Shown: positions 51,411 through 61,496, counted from the stretch's first letter. The stretch is DNA of 64,000 nucleotides from Bacillus sp. FJAT-29814 (GCF_001510715.1 NZ_LMTJ01000005.1:610138-674137); one strand, 5' to 3'. Program-made: numbers and translations. Notes: a model not told the origin generated them from the sequence alone.

Positions 51411-52070
51411 ATGATGAAATATAGATTGGAATGGAAATATAAATTAAAAAATAATGAAAGGGTTCAATGTTCTGCCGATTGGGTTACTGGGGAAACTGCC
51501 TTGCAAATGGGGGAAGAGCTTGAGGCAGCAGGTAAGGTAAGTGATTTGTATTTTTATGATGAAAAAGGGACCTCGTGGATATTAAAGGAAATGAAAAAGC
51601 TGCTGGCAGAAATTGAAGAAGACCCTCATGATATTATTGTCTATTTTGATGGCGGCTTTCAAAAGGAAACTAATCAGGCCGGGCTTGGAGCTGTTATCTT
51701 TTTCAACCAGGGCAAGAAGAAATACCGGCTTCGCGCCAATGAGCGGTTTGATGAACTGGAGACAAATAACGAGGCCGAATATGCCGCATTATATTATGCT
51801 TTAAATCTTTTGGAGGATTTAGGGGTAAGTCATTTATCATGTGAATTTAAGGGTGATTCACAAGTGGTGTTAAAGCAATTAGAAGGAGAATGGCCGTGTT
51901 ATGAAGATGTATTGAATCGCTGGCTTGACCGTATTGAAGAAAAAATGAAAGCACTAGATATTCATCCTAAATACACCGTAATCCCGCGTAAGGATAATAA
52001 GGAAGCGGATAAACTTGCAACCCAGGCGCTGGAGGGAAAGGAGATATTTGCCAAAACGATCATTCTATAA
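51411..52070 (+). CDS. ypeP: RNase HI-like protein YpeP
   Basis: 219 residues. An N-terminal region of about 70 residues, then an RNase H fold with all four catalytic acids visible: VYFDGGFQKE, TNNEAEYAALYYAL, FKGDSQVVLKQL and KDNKEADKLAT. So it is probably an active RNA-DNA hybrid nuclease, unlike some degraded bacillar homologues. Two adjacent ATG codons (51411, 51414) are possible starts. ypeQ follows 31 bases later. Confidence 0.85.
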   Translation: MMKYRLEWKYKLKNNERVQCSADWVTGETALQMGEELEAAGKVSDLYFYDEKGTSWILKEMKKLLAEIEEDPHDIIVYFDGGFQKETNQAGLGAVIFFNQGKKKYRLRANERFDELETNNEAEYAALYYALNLLEDLGVSHLSCEFKGDSQVVLKQLEGEWPCYEDVLNRWLDRIEEKMKALDIHPKYTVIPRKDNKEADKLATQALEGKEIFAKTIIL

Positions 52071-52101
52071 GGAACGGGGTGCAGAATAACTGGAAAAGGA
52101 T

Positions 52102-52278
52102 ATGGCAAGAAAAGAACTGTTTACACAGGTGGAACGCCTTATGAATCAATACTGTGAAGGCTGTTTTTTACACCGGCAAATTAAAAAGGACCAGGGCCGA
52201 AGAACGGCACACCGGTTTTGCATTACTCAATGTACCATAGGGGAAGAAATTCAACATTTTGGAAAAAAACTGCAATAA
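52102..52278 (+). CDS. ypeQ: Zinc-finger protein YpeQ
   Basis: 58 residues: MARKELFTQVERLMNQYCEG, then CFLHRQIKKDQGRRTAHRFC and ITQC. The C-x2-C...H...C-x3-C arrangement is the zf-C2HCIx2C family to which B. subtilis YpeQ belongs. AAAAGGA precedes ATG 52102. Downstream partner of ypeP, same order as B. subtilis. Function unknown. Confidence 0.8.
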   Translation: MARKELFTQVERLMNQYCEGCFLHRQIKKDQGRRTAHRFCITQCTIGEEIQHFGKKLQ

Positions 52279-52283
52279 TAGAA

Positions 52284-52321
52284 CAAAAAAAGGCTGACAT
52301 GCTGTCAGCCTTGATTTTTTA
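52284..52321. terminator. Bidirectional terminator, ypeQ / cspD
   Basis: AAGGCTGACA/TGTCAGCCTT perfect stem with a three-base loop, A and T runs on both sides. Confidence 0.9.
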
Positions 52322-52329
52322 TTAGTAGA

Positions 52330-52530
52330 TTAAAGTTTTACAACATTTGCTGCTTGAGGTCCACGGTTACCTTCAACGATTTCGAAAGAAACTTCTTGAC
52401 CTTCTTCCAAAGACTTGTACCCGTCGCCTTGGATTGCGCTGAAATGTACGAATACATCGTCTCCGCCTTCAACTTCGATAAATCCGAAGCCTTTTTCATT
52501 GTTGAACCATTTTACTTTACCATTTTGCAT
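52330..52530 (-). CDS. cspD: Cold shock protein CspD
   Basis: 66-residue OB-fold RNA chaperone with RNP1 KGFGFIEV and RNP2 VFVHF. Nearly identical in reading to B. subtilis CspD. AGGAGGAAG precedes the ATG. It is expressed from a strong promoter with a leader of about 110 bases, the arrangement used by cold-shock mRNAs. Confidence 0.95.
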   Translation of the reverse strand: MQNGKVKWFNNEKGFGFIEVEGGDDVFVHFSAIQGDGYKSLEEGQEVSFEIVEGNRGPQAANVVKL

Positions 52531-52646
52531 GTACTTCTTCCTCCTAAGCCTTTCAGAACACCTGTAGTTGGTGTCAAAGATAAATATTTGTCATGTAATG
52601 AAAGTTTTAGCGGAATTGCTAATGTATTCGATTACATGATGCTTTA

Positions 52647-52675
52647 AATATACAATAATGCCTTTGGACAGTCAA
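52647..52675 (-). promoter_or_regulatory. Sigma-A promoter of cspD
   Basis: Minus strand TTGACT (52675-52670), 17 bases, TATATT (52652-52647). Predicted start about 52640, giving a 110-base 5' UTR. Confidence 0.85.
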
Positions 52676-52817
52676 GGAACGCCGAAAAGGTTTTTTCAGC
52701 ATTCAGAAGGCATTATACAAGGTGCTTTTTTGCGAAAAAAATACTAATTAGCCTACATAAAAATACCTTTCCCTCATATGTTTAATTAATATCCTTTACA
52801 TGTTGAGGTGGAGCCGC

Positions 52818-53084
52818 TTGTTTCGTTTTTCAATCGATGGCGGAGAATGGATTTTAAGGTTCTCTCCCAAATTAGCTATTGATGAAGCAGAAAAACAGGC
52901 AATTTTACTGTCGTTGCTGCATATTGGAGAGAATCTTGCGAAATTCCCGCATGGCAGCGCCTTTATTATGTTCACGCAAAAAATTGGTGCCATTGTATTT
53001 GATGTCGAACGAATTCCATCACTAATCCTGACTGTTTCAAACATTGTGGCGGAAGAGAATTGGTATAACAAAAACCAATATTGA
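52818..53084 (+). CDS. 88-residue protein of unknown family
   Basis: TTG 52818 with GAGGTGG seven bases upstream gives MFRFSIDGGEWILRFSPKLA and a soluble alpha/beta-looking sequence with LLSLLHIGENLAKFPHGSAF and a Val/Ile-rich end. An ATG at 52800 overlaps the ribosome binding site. Flanked by divergent cspD and a strong terminator, so monocistronic. I do not recognise it. Confidence 0.55.
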   Translation: MFRFSIDGGEWILRFSPKLAIDEAEKQAILLSLLHIGENLAKFPHGSAFIMFTQKIGAIVFDVERIPSLILTVSNIVAEENWYNKNQY

Positions 53085-53105
53085 AACAGCTTTAAATAAT
53101 GGATG

Positions 53106-53141
53106 AAAACCGGGGTATTGCAGTCTGCACCCGGTTTTTTT
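53106..53141 (+). terminator. Terminator before cydA
   Basis: AAAACCGGG/CCCGGTTTT with an inner TGCAG/CTGCA-type pairing and T7 tail. Confidence 0.85.
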
Positions 53142-53314
53142 GTATTGATAACTGTAACAAAATTGACAAAAATCTTTCAAGGTTGCCCTATTTTGTTTGG
53201 TAAAATTAGGGTGAGATTAAAATGATTCTAAAATAATAATATATAATGTTTTTATGTGAAAACGTGAGCAATGTTTTATGCATAATAAAATATAATTTAA
53301 AAGGGGTGTTAAAA

Positions 53315-54718
53315 GTGGATCCGGTTTTATTGGCAAGAATCCAATTTGCGGCTACAACCATTTTTCACTTTTTCTTTGTTCCGCTGTCAATTGGCCTTGT
53401 CCTAATGGTTGCGATCATGCAAACGTTGTACGTAGTTAAAAAACAGGAACTCTACAAAAAAATGGCAAAGTTTTGGGGACATTTGTTTCTGATAAATTTT
53501 GCTGTCGGGGTCGTTACAGGGATCATCCAGGAATTTCAATTCGGAATGAACTGGTCGGAATATTCCAGATTTGTCGGGGATGTTTTTGGAGCACCGTTGG
53601 CTATTGAAGCGCTGCTCGCCTTTTTCATGGAATCAACTTTTATCGGGCTATGGATATTTGGCTGGGACCGACTGTCAAAGAAACTCCATCTCGCATGTAT
53701 CTGGCTTGTAACGCTTGGAACCACATTATCAGCGTTTTGGATCCTATCCGCCAACTCATTTATGCAGGTTCCTGTCGGGTTTGCGATTAAGAATGGACGC
53801 GCGGAAATGAATGATTTTCTGGCTCTAATCACCAATGGACAATTGGTCGTCGAATTCCCGCACGTTATTACCGGTGCAATCTGTACCGCCGCTTTCTTTG
53901 TGGCCGGGATAAGCGCTTATAATCTTCTCAGAAAAACGAATATCGCTTTTTATAAGAAATCGTTAAAAATGGCCTTGATTTTTGGACTGATCGGCAGTAT
54001 CGGTGTCGCTCTCACCGGTCATACGCAGGCCCAGTACCTCGTTAAAACGCAGCCGATGAAAATGGCAGCCGCTGAAGGGATCTGGAAGGATACCCCGGAC
54101 CCTGCACCATGGTCGGCTTTTGCCTGGATTGATACCGAGAATCATGAAAATAAGTTTGAAGTTAATATTCCGTATGCTTTAAGCTTTTTGTCCTATTCGA
54201 AATTTGACGGCAGCCTGAAAGGGATGGAAACACTGCAACAGGAATATACCGAAAAATATGATTCTGTCGTCGGCGAAGGAACGAGCTATATCCCGCCGGT
54301 AAAAACCACTTATTGGAGTTTCAGGTTAATGATCGGTTTTGGCGTGGCAATGATGATCCTGCCCATAGTCGGCATGTTACTCTGGAGAAAGGGGCGTCTT
54401 GAAACGAGCCCGCTATTCATGAAGTTGATGATTCCGGCTATCGCCTTCCCGTTTTTGGCCAATACCGCCGGATGGATAATGACAGAGGTCGGGCGCCAGC
54501 CATGGTCGGTATTTGGCTTGATTACCACGGCCGATTCCGTTTCTCCAAACGTTTCTGCGGGAATGATTCTATTTTCGACAATTATGTATCTGCTTGTGTT
54601 TACGATTCTATTAATTGTCATGGTGTACTTAATGGTTCGGGAAATAAAAAAGGGTCCGGATGCCAAGGATGCACTTGCATTGAAAAATCCGACAGATCCA
54701 TTTAAGGTAGGTGCTTAA
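53315..54718 (+). CDS. cydA: Cytochrome bd ubiquinol/menaquinol oxidase subunit I CydA
   Basis: 467 residues, nine membrane segments. His19-region ligand (TTIFHFFFVPLSIG), second heme His (EFPHVITGAI), the conserved EVGRQPW motif and a short Q-loop typical of Firmicutes. Oxidises menaquinol and reduces oxygen with high affinity without pumping protons. GTG 53315 is seven bases after AAAGGGGTG; the open frame begins at 53246 but has no site. The 170-base upstream region is A+T rich, with no clear Rex box that I could find. Confidence 0.95.
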   Translation: MDPVLLARIQFAATTIFHFFFVPLSIGLVLMVAIMQTLYVVKKQELYKKMAKFWGHLFLINFAVGVVTGIIQEFQFGMNWSEYSRFVGDVFGAPLAIEALLAFFMESTFIGLWIFGWDRLSKKLHLACIWLVTLGTTLSAFWILSANSFMQVPVGFAIKNGRAEMNDFLALITNGQLVVEFPHVITGAICTAAFFVAGISAYNLLRKTNIAFYKKSLKMALIFGLIGSIGVALTGHTQAQYLVKTQPMKMAAAEGIWKDTPDPAPWSAFAWIDTENHENKFEVNIPYALSFLSYSKFDGSLKGMETLQQEYTEKYDSVVGEGTSYIPPVKTTYWSFRLMIGFGVAMMILPIVGMLLWRKGRLETSPLFMKLMIPAIAFPFLANTAGWIMTEVGRQPWSVFGLITTADSVSPNVSAGMILFSTIMYLLVFTILLIVMVYLMVREIKKGPDAKDALALKNPTDPFKVGA

Positions 54719-54719
54719 G

Positions 54720-55733
54720 ATGGAATTGAACGAATTATGGTTTATCTTAATCGCCGTGGTTTTCATTGGATTTTTCTTTCTTGAGGGCTTTGATTTTGGA
54801 GTGGGGATGTCGACACGTCTTCTGGCAAAAAATCAGACGGAACGGACGGTGATGGTCAATACAATCGGCCCGTTTTGGGATGCCAATGAGGTGTGGCTGC
54901 TGACCGGAGGCGGGGCCATTTTTGCGGCCTTCCCGCATTGGTATGCAACCATGTTCAGCGGCTATTACCTGCCGCTTTTGGCTGTATTGCTTTGTTTAAT
55001 TGGCCGCGGCGTCTCTTTTGAATTCCGGCGTAAAGTGGATGACCCTAAGTGGACCGAAATTTGGGACTGGGTTATTTTTATTAGCAGTTTATTCCCGCCG
55101 TTTTTGCTTGGGGTCCTGTTTACTAGCATGTTGAAAGGAATGCCGATTGGGCAAGACATGAACATGACACCGGGATTCTTTGATTTTATCAATGTGTATT
55201 CACTTTGGGGCGGAGTTACGGTTACTTTATTGTGCTTCTTGCATGGTTTGCAGTTTGTTACATTAAAAACCGACGGTGTGCTTAGACAGCGGGCGGCGGT
55301 ATTGGCCAAAAAGGTTGTCTGGACGGTGTTGGGAGCCTTAGTTATTTTCGTCGGACTTTCCTGGCTGATGACCGATATTTTTGAGGTACGGCTCGTTCCG
55401 GAGTTGATCCTGGTTGTATTGATCGTCGCTGCCTATGGATTGTCCTACATGTTTAATAGGCAAAAACGTGAGGGCTTGGCCTTTTCGATGACAGGCCTTG
55501 GCTTGGCGTTTACCGTATCAGCCATTTTTGTCGGGCTTTTCCCGCGGGTTATGATTAGCTCGATCGACAAGGCTTTTGATTTAACTGTGTACAATGCCGC
55601 AAGCGGTAATTATTCCTTGAAGATCATGACGATTGTTGCCTTAACAATCCTGCCATTTGTTTTGGGCTATACGATTTGGAGCTATTATGTGTTCCGTAAA
55701 CGAGTAACCGATAAGGAGCATTTGACTTACTAA
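54720..55733 (+). CDS. cydB: Cytochrome bd oxidase subunit II CydB
   Basis: 337 residues, eight to nine membrane helices. Begins MELNELWFILIAVVFIGFFF and FLEGFDFGVG, the family's N-terminal signature, with PFWDANEVWLLTGGGAIFAA following. Starts one base after the cydA stop and ends overlapping the next start by one base (TAATG). Confidence 0.95.
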   Translation: MELNELWFILIAVVFIGFFFLEGFDFGVGMSTRLLAKNQTERTVMVNTIGPFWDANEVWLLTGGGAIFAAFPHWYATMFSGYYLPLLAVLLCLIGRGVSFEFRRKVDDPKWTEIWDWVIFISSLFPPFLLGVLFTSMLKGMPIGQDMNMTPGFFDFINVYSLWGGVTVTLLCFLHGLQFVTLKTDGVLRQRAAVLAKKVVWTVLGALVIFVGLSWLMTDIFEVRLVPELILVVLIVAAYGLSYMFNRQKREGLAFSMTGLGLAFTVSAIFVGLFPRVMISSIDKAFDLTVYNAASGNYSLKIMTIVALTILPFVLGYTIWSYYVFRKRVTDKEHLTY

Positions 55734-57448
55734 TGGATAAAGCTTTATTTAAACTGAAAGGGATTAGGGCGGTCCTTGCAAAGTTGGCCGCCTTAACCGT
55801 CATTCAAGCGGGTATGATTATAACCCAGGCCTTTTATTTGGCCGCGGCAATCTCCTCACTTTTTGGAGGAGATTCTTTTCATGATGCTGCAAGAGAATTG
55901 GCTATCTTTTTTCTTGCATTGACCATTCGTCAAGGAGCTGCTGTTTGGAAAAAACATATCGCCTTTCATTTTGCCGCTTATGCAAGTGAAACTCTCCATG
56001 CAGCTTTATTGGAAAAATTGTTCCGATTAGGGCCGCGGTTTGTCAAAAAAGAAGGTTCAGGGCAGACAGTAACATTGGTAATCGAAGGGATTACTAAATA
56101 TCGCCATTACCTCGAACTAAGTCTGGTGAAACTGCTGAATATGGCGCTTATTCCAATGGCCATCATGATTTTTATATTGTCCTTAAATGCCCGCTCTGCT
56201 GTCATTCTGACCCTCGCGTTGCCGCTCTTAGTCATCTTTATGATTCTTCTTGGGCTGGCTGCAAGAACAAAGGCAGACCGCCAATATGAATCATACCATC
56301 TTTTATCTAATCATTTTGTCGATTCATTAAGGGGCCTGGAAACGTTAAAATATTTGGGACTCGCCAAAAGTCATGTGAACAAGATTGCATATGTAAGTGA
56401 ACAGTACCGCAAAGCAACACTAGCTTCCCTCAAAATAGCGTTTTTATCTTCTTTTGCGCTGGACTTTTTTACCATGCTATCGATTGCCACCGTTGCCGTG
56501 TTTTTAGGCCTGGATTTAATAAATGGAGGCATGTATCTCCACCCTGCCTTAACCATTCTGATTTTGGCGCCTGAATACTTCGTGCCGATTAGGGAATTAG
56601 GTTCGGACTATCACGCCACCCTTGATGGAAAAAATGCCGGGAAGAAGATCATAGAACTATTGGAGCGGGAAACCTTTCAGGAATTAGACACTCTAGTTCC
56701 AGTTTGGGATTCCTCAACAAATTTCACGATAAAGGGCTTATCAGTTCAATATGATGATGATTATGCAACAGCCTTGGAGGATATTGAACTAAATGTAACG
56801 GGGGCCAAAACAATTGGGATTATTGGTTCAAGCGGTGCAGGAAAATCAACGTTAATCGATGTGCTAAGCGGCTTTTTAAAGCAGGTATCAGGGGATATCC
56901 AGATCAACCAGCAGAGAGTGGAAACGCTGGCTGCTAAAAGCTGGCAGCGGCAGCTTAGTTATATTCCGCAGCATCCCTATATTTTCCATGATACTGTATT
57001 AAATAATATCCGTTTTTATCATCCTGATGCTCAAGCAAATGAAGTTTACGAGGCGGCAAGGTATGCCGGGCTGCTAGACGTTATCGAATCACTGCCGGAA
57101 GGTCTGGCCACTATGATCGGTGATGGCGGGCGGACTTTAAGCGGCGGTCAGGAACAGCGAATTGCACTTGCGCGATCTTTTTTAGGAAAACGTTCAATCA
57201 TTATGCTTGATGAACCGACAGCCCACTTGGATATTGAAACGGAATTGGAATTGAAGGAAAAAATGCTAGACTTTTTTAAAGGTAAGCTGGTTTTTCTTGC
57301 GACCCATCGCCTCCATTGGATGAGGGATATGGATGAAATCATCGTCCTAGAACATGGACGGATTGTCGAAAGTGGTGACCATAAACAGCTGTTGGCCAAT
57401 AAATCTGTGTATTATCAGCTTGTCAAAGCACAGGAAGGAGAGGTGTAA
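55733..57448 (+). CDS. cydC: Thiol/heme ABC exporter subunit (cydC of the B. subtilis cydABCD order; CydD-type)
   Basis: 571 residues: six membrane segments (about 15-300) then an ABC ATPase with Walker A GSSGAGKST, signature LSGGQEQRIALARS and Walker B IIMLDEPTAHLD. Exports reductants such as cysteine or glutathione-type thiols and binds heme; required to assemble bd oxidase. Forms a heterodimer with the next gene. Names of the two halves are swapped between E. coli and B. subtilis usage. Confidence 0.92.
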   Translation: MDKALFKLKGIRAVLAKLAALTVIQAGMIITQAFYLAAAISSLFGGDSFHDAARELAIFFLALTIRQGAAVWKKHIAFHFAAYASETLHAALLEKLFRLGPRFVKKEGSGQTVTLVIEGITKYRHYLELSLVKLLNMALIPMAIMIFILSLNARSAVILTLALPLLVIFMILLGLAARTKADRQYESYHLLSNHFVDSLRGLETLKYLGLAKSHVNKIAYVSEQYRKATLASLKIAFLSSFALDFFTMLSIATVAVFLGLDLINGGMYLHPALTILILAPEYFVPIRELGSDYHATLDGKNAGKKIIELLERETFQELDTLVPVWDSSTNFTIKGLSVQYDDDYATALEDIELNVTGAKTIGIIGSSGAGKSTLIDVLSGFLKQVSGDIQINQQRVETLAAKSWQRQLSYIPQHPYIFHDTVLNNIRFYHPDAQANEVYEAARYAGLLDVIESLPEGLATMIGDGGRTLSGGQEQRIALARSFLGKRSIIMLDEPTAHLDIETELELKEKMLDFFKGKLVFLATHRLHWMRDMDEIIVLEHGRIVESGDHKQLLANKSVYYQLVKAQEGEV

Positions 57449-59176
57449 ATGGGCAGGGGAAATTGGATTATTGCCTATATCCGTCAATACAGCAGATTTT
57501 TCGTTCTTTCAATTATTCTTGGGACCCTGACCATCCTTCTGGGTACAAGCCTTATGTTTACTTCCGGCTATTTAATTTCCAAAGCGGCAACCCGTCCAGA
57601 ATCCATCTTGATGGTTTATGTGCCAATTGTCGGTGTGCGGACATTTGGGATTGGCAGGGCCGTGTTCAGTTATGTGGAAAAACTGTCCGCCCATTCGCTT
57701 GTTTTAAAGATCCTCTCACAAATGCGCATAAGGCTATATAAAGTTGTCGAACCCCAGGCTTTCCTCCATCGCTCGCGGTTTCGCACTGGTGAAATGCTGG
57801 GACTTCTCGCCAGTGACATTGAACATCTACTGGATTTTTACTTGAAGACCTTCCTTCCATCGCTTGTTTCCATTTTCGTTTATGCAGGCCTTATTATCTG
57901 GATGGGGTGGTTCTCGATTCCATTTGCCATCATAGGAGCGATGATGATTGGTTTACTGTTATTTGTGGGGCCACTTTTTTCGTTACTCTACATGAAAGCT
58001 CGAAATGAACGATTAAAAAGACTGAAAAACGGCCTGTATGACAGGCTTACCGATGCGGTAATGGGGATAAGCGATTGGATTTTTAGCGGCAAATATTCTT
58101 TGTTCACTGAAGAATACCAAAAGCAAGAACAAGAATCCTATAAACTGGAGCGGCAGAAATTGGCGTTTACGAATGGCCGGGATGTACTAAACCAGTTTGT
58201 TCTCGGGGTAATTGTCATCCTTACCGTTGCCTGGGCAGGGAAATTGACTGCCGAGGGGAGAATTGCGCCCGTTTTAATCGCTGCGCTTGGTCTTTCGCTC
58301 CTTACGGTTTTGGAATCGTTTTTGCCGATTGCCAGAGGTGTAAGTGAACTGCCTGCCTATCTGGATTCCTTGAGGCGGCTTGAAGCGATTGAACGGGAGA
58401 AACCACCTGAGAAAGAAGGCGGCACTGAAAAACCTTCGGCGCAGCAGCAATCCATTTCGATTGAAATTGAACGCTTGTCATTCGGGTATAGCCCTGGTGA
58501 ACAATTGTTAAACGAGATTACTTTGTCCATTAACCAGGGTGAAAAGGTGGCGATTCTTGGCAGGAGCGGCTCCGGAAAATCAACATTATTACATTTAATC
58601 CTTGGCTCCCTCTCTCCGTCTTCAGGAGAGGTGAAAATTAATGGCCTCAATCCATGTAGAATAGAATCTATTGCAAACTGGGTTGGTGTTCTAAACCAGA
58701 AACCTTATTTATTTAATACAACGGTTATTAATAACATCCGTTTAGGCAAACCTGATGCCACTATTGAGGAAGTGCAGGAAGTAGTCCGCATGGTCGATTT
58801 GAACGAAATAATTGCTAATTTACCGGACGGCTATGAGACGTTAATGGAGGAAACAGGTCAACGCTTTTCTGGCGGTGAACGCCAGCGAATTGCCCTTGCC
58901 CGCATTTTGCTGCAAGATACGCCAATTGTAATTTTGGACGAGCCTACTGTCGGCCTCGACCCATTAACAGAAAAAAAGTTGTTAGCCACTATCCTTAAAA
59001 CACTTAGTGGAAAAACAATTCTCTGGGTAACCCACCATCTGGTCGGAGTCGAAAAAATGGACAAGGTACTCTTTTTAGAACGGGGAACCATTACCATGCA
59101 AGGAAGCCATCATAACCTCTTGGAAACCGAGGAGCGATATCGCCGCCTCTATAAATTGGACCGGCCGTTTTCATAA
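57449..59176 (+). CDS. cydD: Thiol/heme ABC exporter subunit (cydD of the B. subtilis order; CydC-type)
   Basis: 575 residues, the B. subtilis CydD length. Six membrane segments, then Walker A GRSGSGKST, signature FSGGERQRIALAR and Walker B IVILDEPTVGLD. Begins the base after the previous stop; AAGGAGAGG lies within the end of the preceding gene. Last gene of cydABCD; no clear terminator before topB. Confidence 0.92.
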   Translation: MGRGNWIIAYIRQYSRFFVLSIILGTLTILLGTSLMFTSGYLISKAATRPESILMVYVPIVGVRTFGIGRAVFSYVEKLSAHSLVLKILSQMRIRLYKVVEPQAFLHRSRFRTGEMLGLLASDIEHLLDFYLKTFLPSLVSIFVYAGLIIWMGWFSIPFAIIGAMMIGLLLFVGPLFSLLYMKARNERLKRLKNGLYDRLTDAVMGISDWIFSGKYSLFTEEYQKQEQESYKLERQKLAFTNGRDVLNQFVLGVIVILTVAWAGKLTAEGRIAPVLIAALGLSLLTVLESFLPIARGVSELPAYLDSLRRLEAIEREKPPEKEGGTEKPSAQQQSISIEIERLSFGYSPGEQLLNEITLSINQGEKVAILGRSGSGKSTLLHLILGSLSPSSGEVKINGLNPCRIESIANWVGVLNQKPYLFNTTVINNIRLGKPDATIEEVQEVVRMVDLNEIIANLPDGYETLMEETGQRFSGGERQRIALARILLQDTPIVILDEPTVGLDPLTEKKLLATILKTLSGKTILWVTHHLVGVEKMDKVLFLERGTITMQGSHHNLLETEERYRRLYKLDRPFS

Positions 59177-59238
59177 GTATTTATGTATAATAGATTTGGA
59201 GTGTTAAAATAAAGGCAGGGAAAAAGGAGCTGCTTTTT

Positions 59239-61407
59239 GTGAAATTAATTATTGCCGAAAAACCGGACCAAGGTTCAACCTTGGCATCCATATTTAAACA
59301 CAAACGACAGAATGGCTTTATCGAGGTCTTTCCGAATGAACTGTTTCCGGACGGTGCTTTTGTCACTTGGGCAATCGGCCATATATGCCAATTGGTCCAG
59401 CCGGAAAAATACCAACAGGAATGGAAAAAATGGTCATTGGACAACATGCCGATCATCCCGGAGCACTTTGAATATGAGGTGACCAAGGATAAGGCCAAAC
59501 AATTTGCGGTTATTAAAAAATTGGTATCCGACCCGCAAGTGACGGAAATTATCCATGCAGGAGATGCCGGGAGGGAAGGTGAACTGATAATCCGTAATAT
59601 CTTAAGGTTAACGAATTGCCGAAAACCGATGAAACGATTGTGGATTTCTTCATTAACCCCGAATTCAATCAGAGAAGGCTTTAAAAAGGTGCTTGATGAA
59701 TCGGATACACGCAACCTTTATTTTGAAGCCTACACACGAGCCTGCGCTGATTGGGTTGTTGGAATGAATGCTTCCCGTCTATACAGCCTGCTCCTAAAAA
59801 AACAGGGTTTTGCCGATGTTTTTTCGGTCGGAAGAGTTCAAACTCCCACCTTGGCGTTAATTGTAAAGCGCGAATTGGAGATAGAAAACTTTAAATCGGA
59901 ACCGTTTTGGGAGGTCATTGCCCAGTTCCTTGTAAATGGAAAAAAATATAGCGGGAAATGGCAGAATGATGGGGAAACGAGGGTCAATACAAAAGAGCTG
60001 GCAGAGAAAGTGGCTGCCTTTTGCCGTGAAAAACCCGCTGAAGTGAGCGAGGTCCAATGTGAACGGAAGGAATTCCTGCCGCCGTTATTGTATAACTTGT
60101 CTGCCCTACAGGCCGATGCCAATAAACGTTTTAAATTTTCGCCAAAAAAGACATTGGATGTGCTGCAGCAGCTTTATCAAAAAGGCTACGTCTCCTATCC
60201 CCGTTCGGATTCCCGCTATGTAACGAAAGAAGAGGCCGGCAATTTCCCTGATATTTTGGGGAAGTTAAGTCAGTTACAAGACTATGCAGGATATTTCCCC
60301 CTGCCTATTCCTTCCATTGCGGACAACAAAAGATACGTCAACGAGAAAAAGGTGACAGACCACTATGCGATCATCCCGACTGAACAAATCCCGAATGTCG
60401 AACGGTTAAGCGCTGACGAGCGAATATTATACGATTTAATTGTAAAAAGCTTGCTGGCAGCTCATTATGACAAAGCCGTATTTGAATATACGAATGTGAC
60501 AACTTTAGTGGATGGACGGGCGAAGTTTATCTCAAAAGGAAAAGTGCAAATTGCAGAAGGCTGGAGAAAAGTCATTAATCAAAAGGATCAGGATGATGAT
60601 CCGTCGCTCCCAACGCTCGCAAAGGGAGAGCAGGGAAAAACGGCGAAGGTTGACGTCAAGGAAAGCCAAACCCAGCCGCCGAAGCGCTACACGGAGGGCC
60701 AGTTAATTACGCTGATGAAAACGGCCGGGAAACATATTGAAGATAAAGAACTAGAAAAGGTATTGGCAAAAACGGAGGGTCTCGGCACCGAGGCAACTCG
60801 GGCAGGAATTATCACGATGCTTAAGGACCGCGCGTATATCGATGTAAAGAAGAATTTGGTCTATGCCACCGCAAAGGCAAAAATTTTGATTGAGGCAATC
60901 GGAAAGGAAATCCTCGCCTCGCCGGAAATGACCGCAAAATGGGAGCAGAAGCTGAAAGAAATTTCCGAAGGTCAGGCGTCACCAAAGCAATTTATGGAAC
61001 AGACGAAAAAGATGGTCTATCACTTAATCACCTCCAGTGTTGGTCAGTCAGCAACTTGGGTCTTTTCCAAGGAGGTCAGCGAAAATTTCACCCCCGGCAA
61101 ACAGCGGGGGCAGAGACGGGCCCCGGCTAAACTCGGGCCGTGCAAAAAATGTGATGGTTCGATCGTGGACAAAGGAAATTTTTATGGCTGCAGCAATTAC
61201 CAGAATAATAAATGCAATTTTACAATTTCAAAAAAAATTCTCGGTAAAACAATTACCCAGAAAAATATTAAACTGCTGCTTTCTGATGGTAAAACAGACC
61301 TCATTGAAGGCTTTACCAACAAAGACAGAACATTTAATGCCAGGCTTTATTTGGATGAAAAGGAACATAGCTTGAAATTCTTGTTTGACAAACAACCAGC
61401 AAAATGA
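59239..61407 (+). CDS. topB: DNA topoisomerase III (type IA)
   Basis: 722 residues. TOPRIM motifs IIAEKPDQ and HAGDAGREGELI hold the metal ligands; the catalytic Tyr is in KGYVSYPRSDSRY; SVGRVQTPTLALI is present. A C-terminal zinc-finger-like region (GPCKKCDGS ... YGCSNYQNNKC) binds single strands. Decatenates and resolves recombination intermediates. GTG 59239 follows AAGGAG. Confidence 0.94.
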   Translation: MKLIIAEKPDQGSTLASIFKHKRQNGFIEVFPNELFPDGAFVTWAIGHICQLVQPEKYQQEWKKWSLDNMPIIPEHFEYEVTKDKAKQFAVIKKLVSDPQVTEIIHAGDAGREGELIIRNILRLTNCRKPMKRLWISSLTPNSIREGFKKVLDESDTRNLYFEAYTRACADWVVGMNASRLYSLLLKKQGFADVFSVGRVQTPTLALIVKRELEIENFKSEPFWEVIAQFLVNGKKYSGKWQNDGETRVNTKELAEKVAAFCREKPAEVSEVQCERKEFLPPLLYNLSALQADANKRFKFSPKKTLDVLQQLYQKGYVSYPRSDSRYVTKEEAGNFPDILGKLSQLQDYAGYFPLPIPSIADNKRYVNEKKVTDHYAIIPTEQIPNVERLSADERILYDLIVKSLLAAHYDKAVFEYTNVTTLVDGRAKFISKGKVQIAEGWRKVINQKDQDDDPSLPTLAKGEQGKTAKVDVKESQTQPPKRYTEGQLITLMKTAGKHIEDKELEKVLAKTEGLGTEATRAGIITMLKDRAYIDVKKNLVYATAKAKILIEAIGKEILASPEMTAKWEQKLKEISEGQASPKQFMEQTKKMVYHLITSSVGQSATWVFSKEVSENFTPGKQRGQRRAPAKLGPCKKCDGSIVDKGNFYGCSNYQNNKCNFTISKKILGKTITQKNIKLLLSDGKTDLIEGFTNKDRTFNARLYLDEKEHSLKFLFDKQPAK

Positions 61408-61496
61408 CGAAATGAATGGAAAGCGACAAACTTCCTTGTCACTCATTTTGTTCTATAGTAAACTTTTTATGATGATGGACATTTGGAGGGTATTGG

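Noticed and set aside
53143..53314. Rex or FNR operator before cydA
   Set aside because: No TTGTGAA-N4-TTCACAA or TGTGA-N6-TCACA within one or two mismatches; ATGTGAAAACGTGAGCA has only one good half-site.
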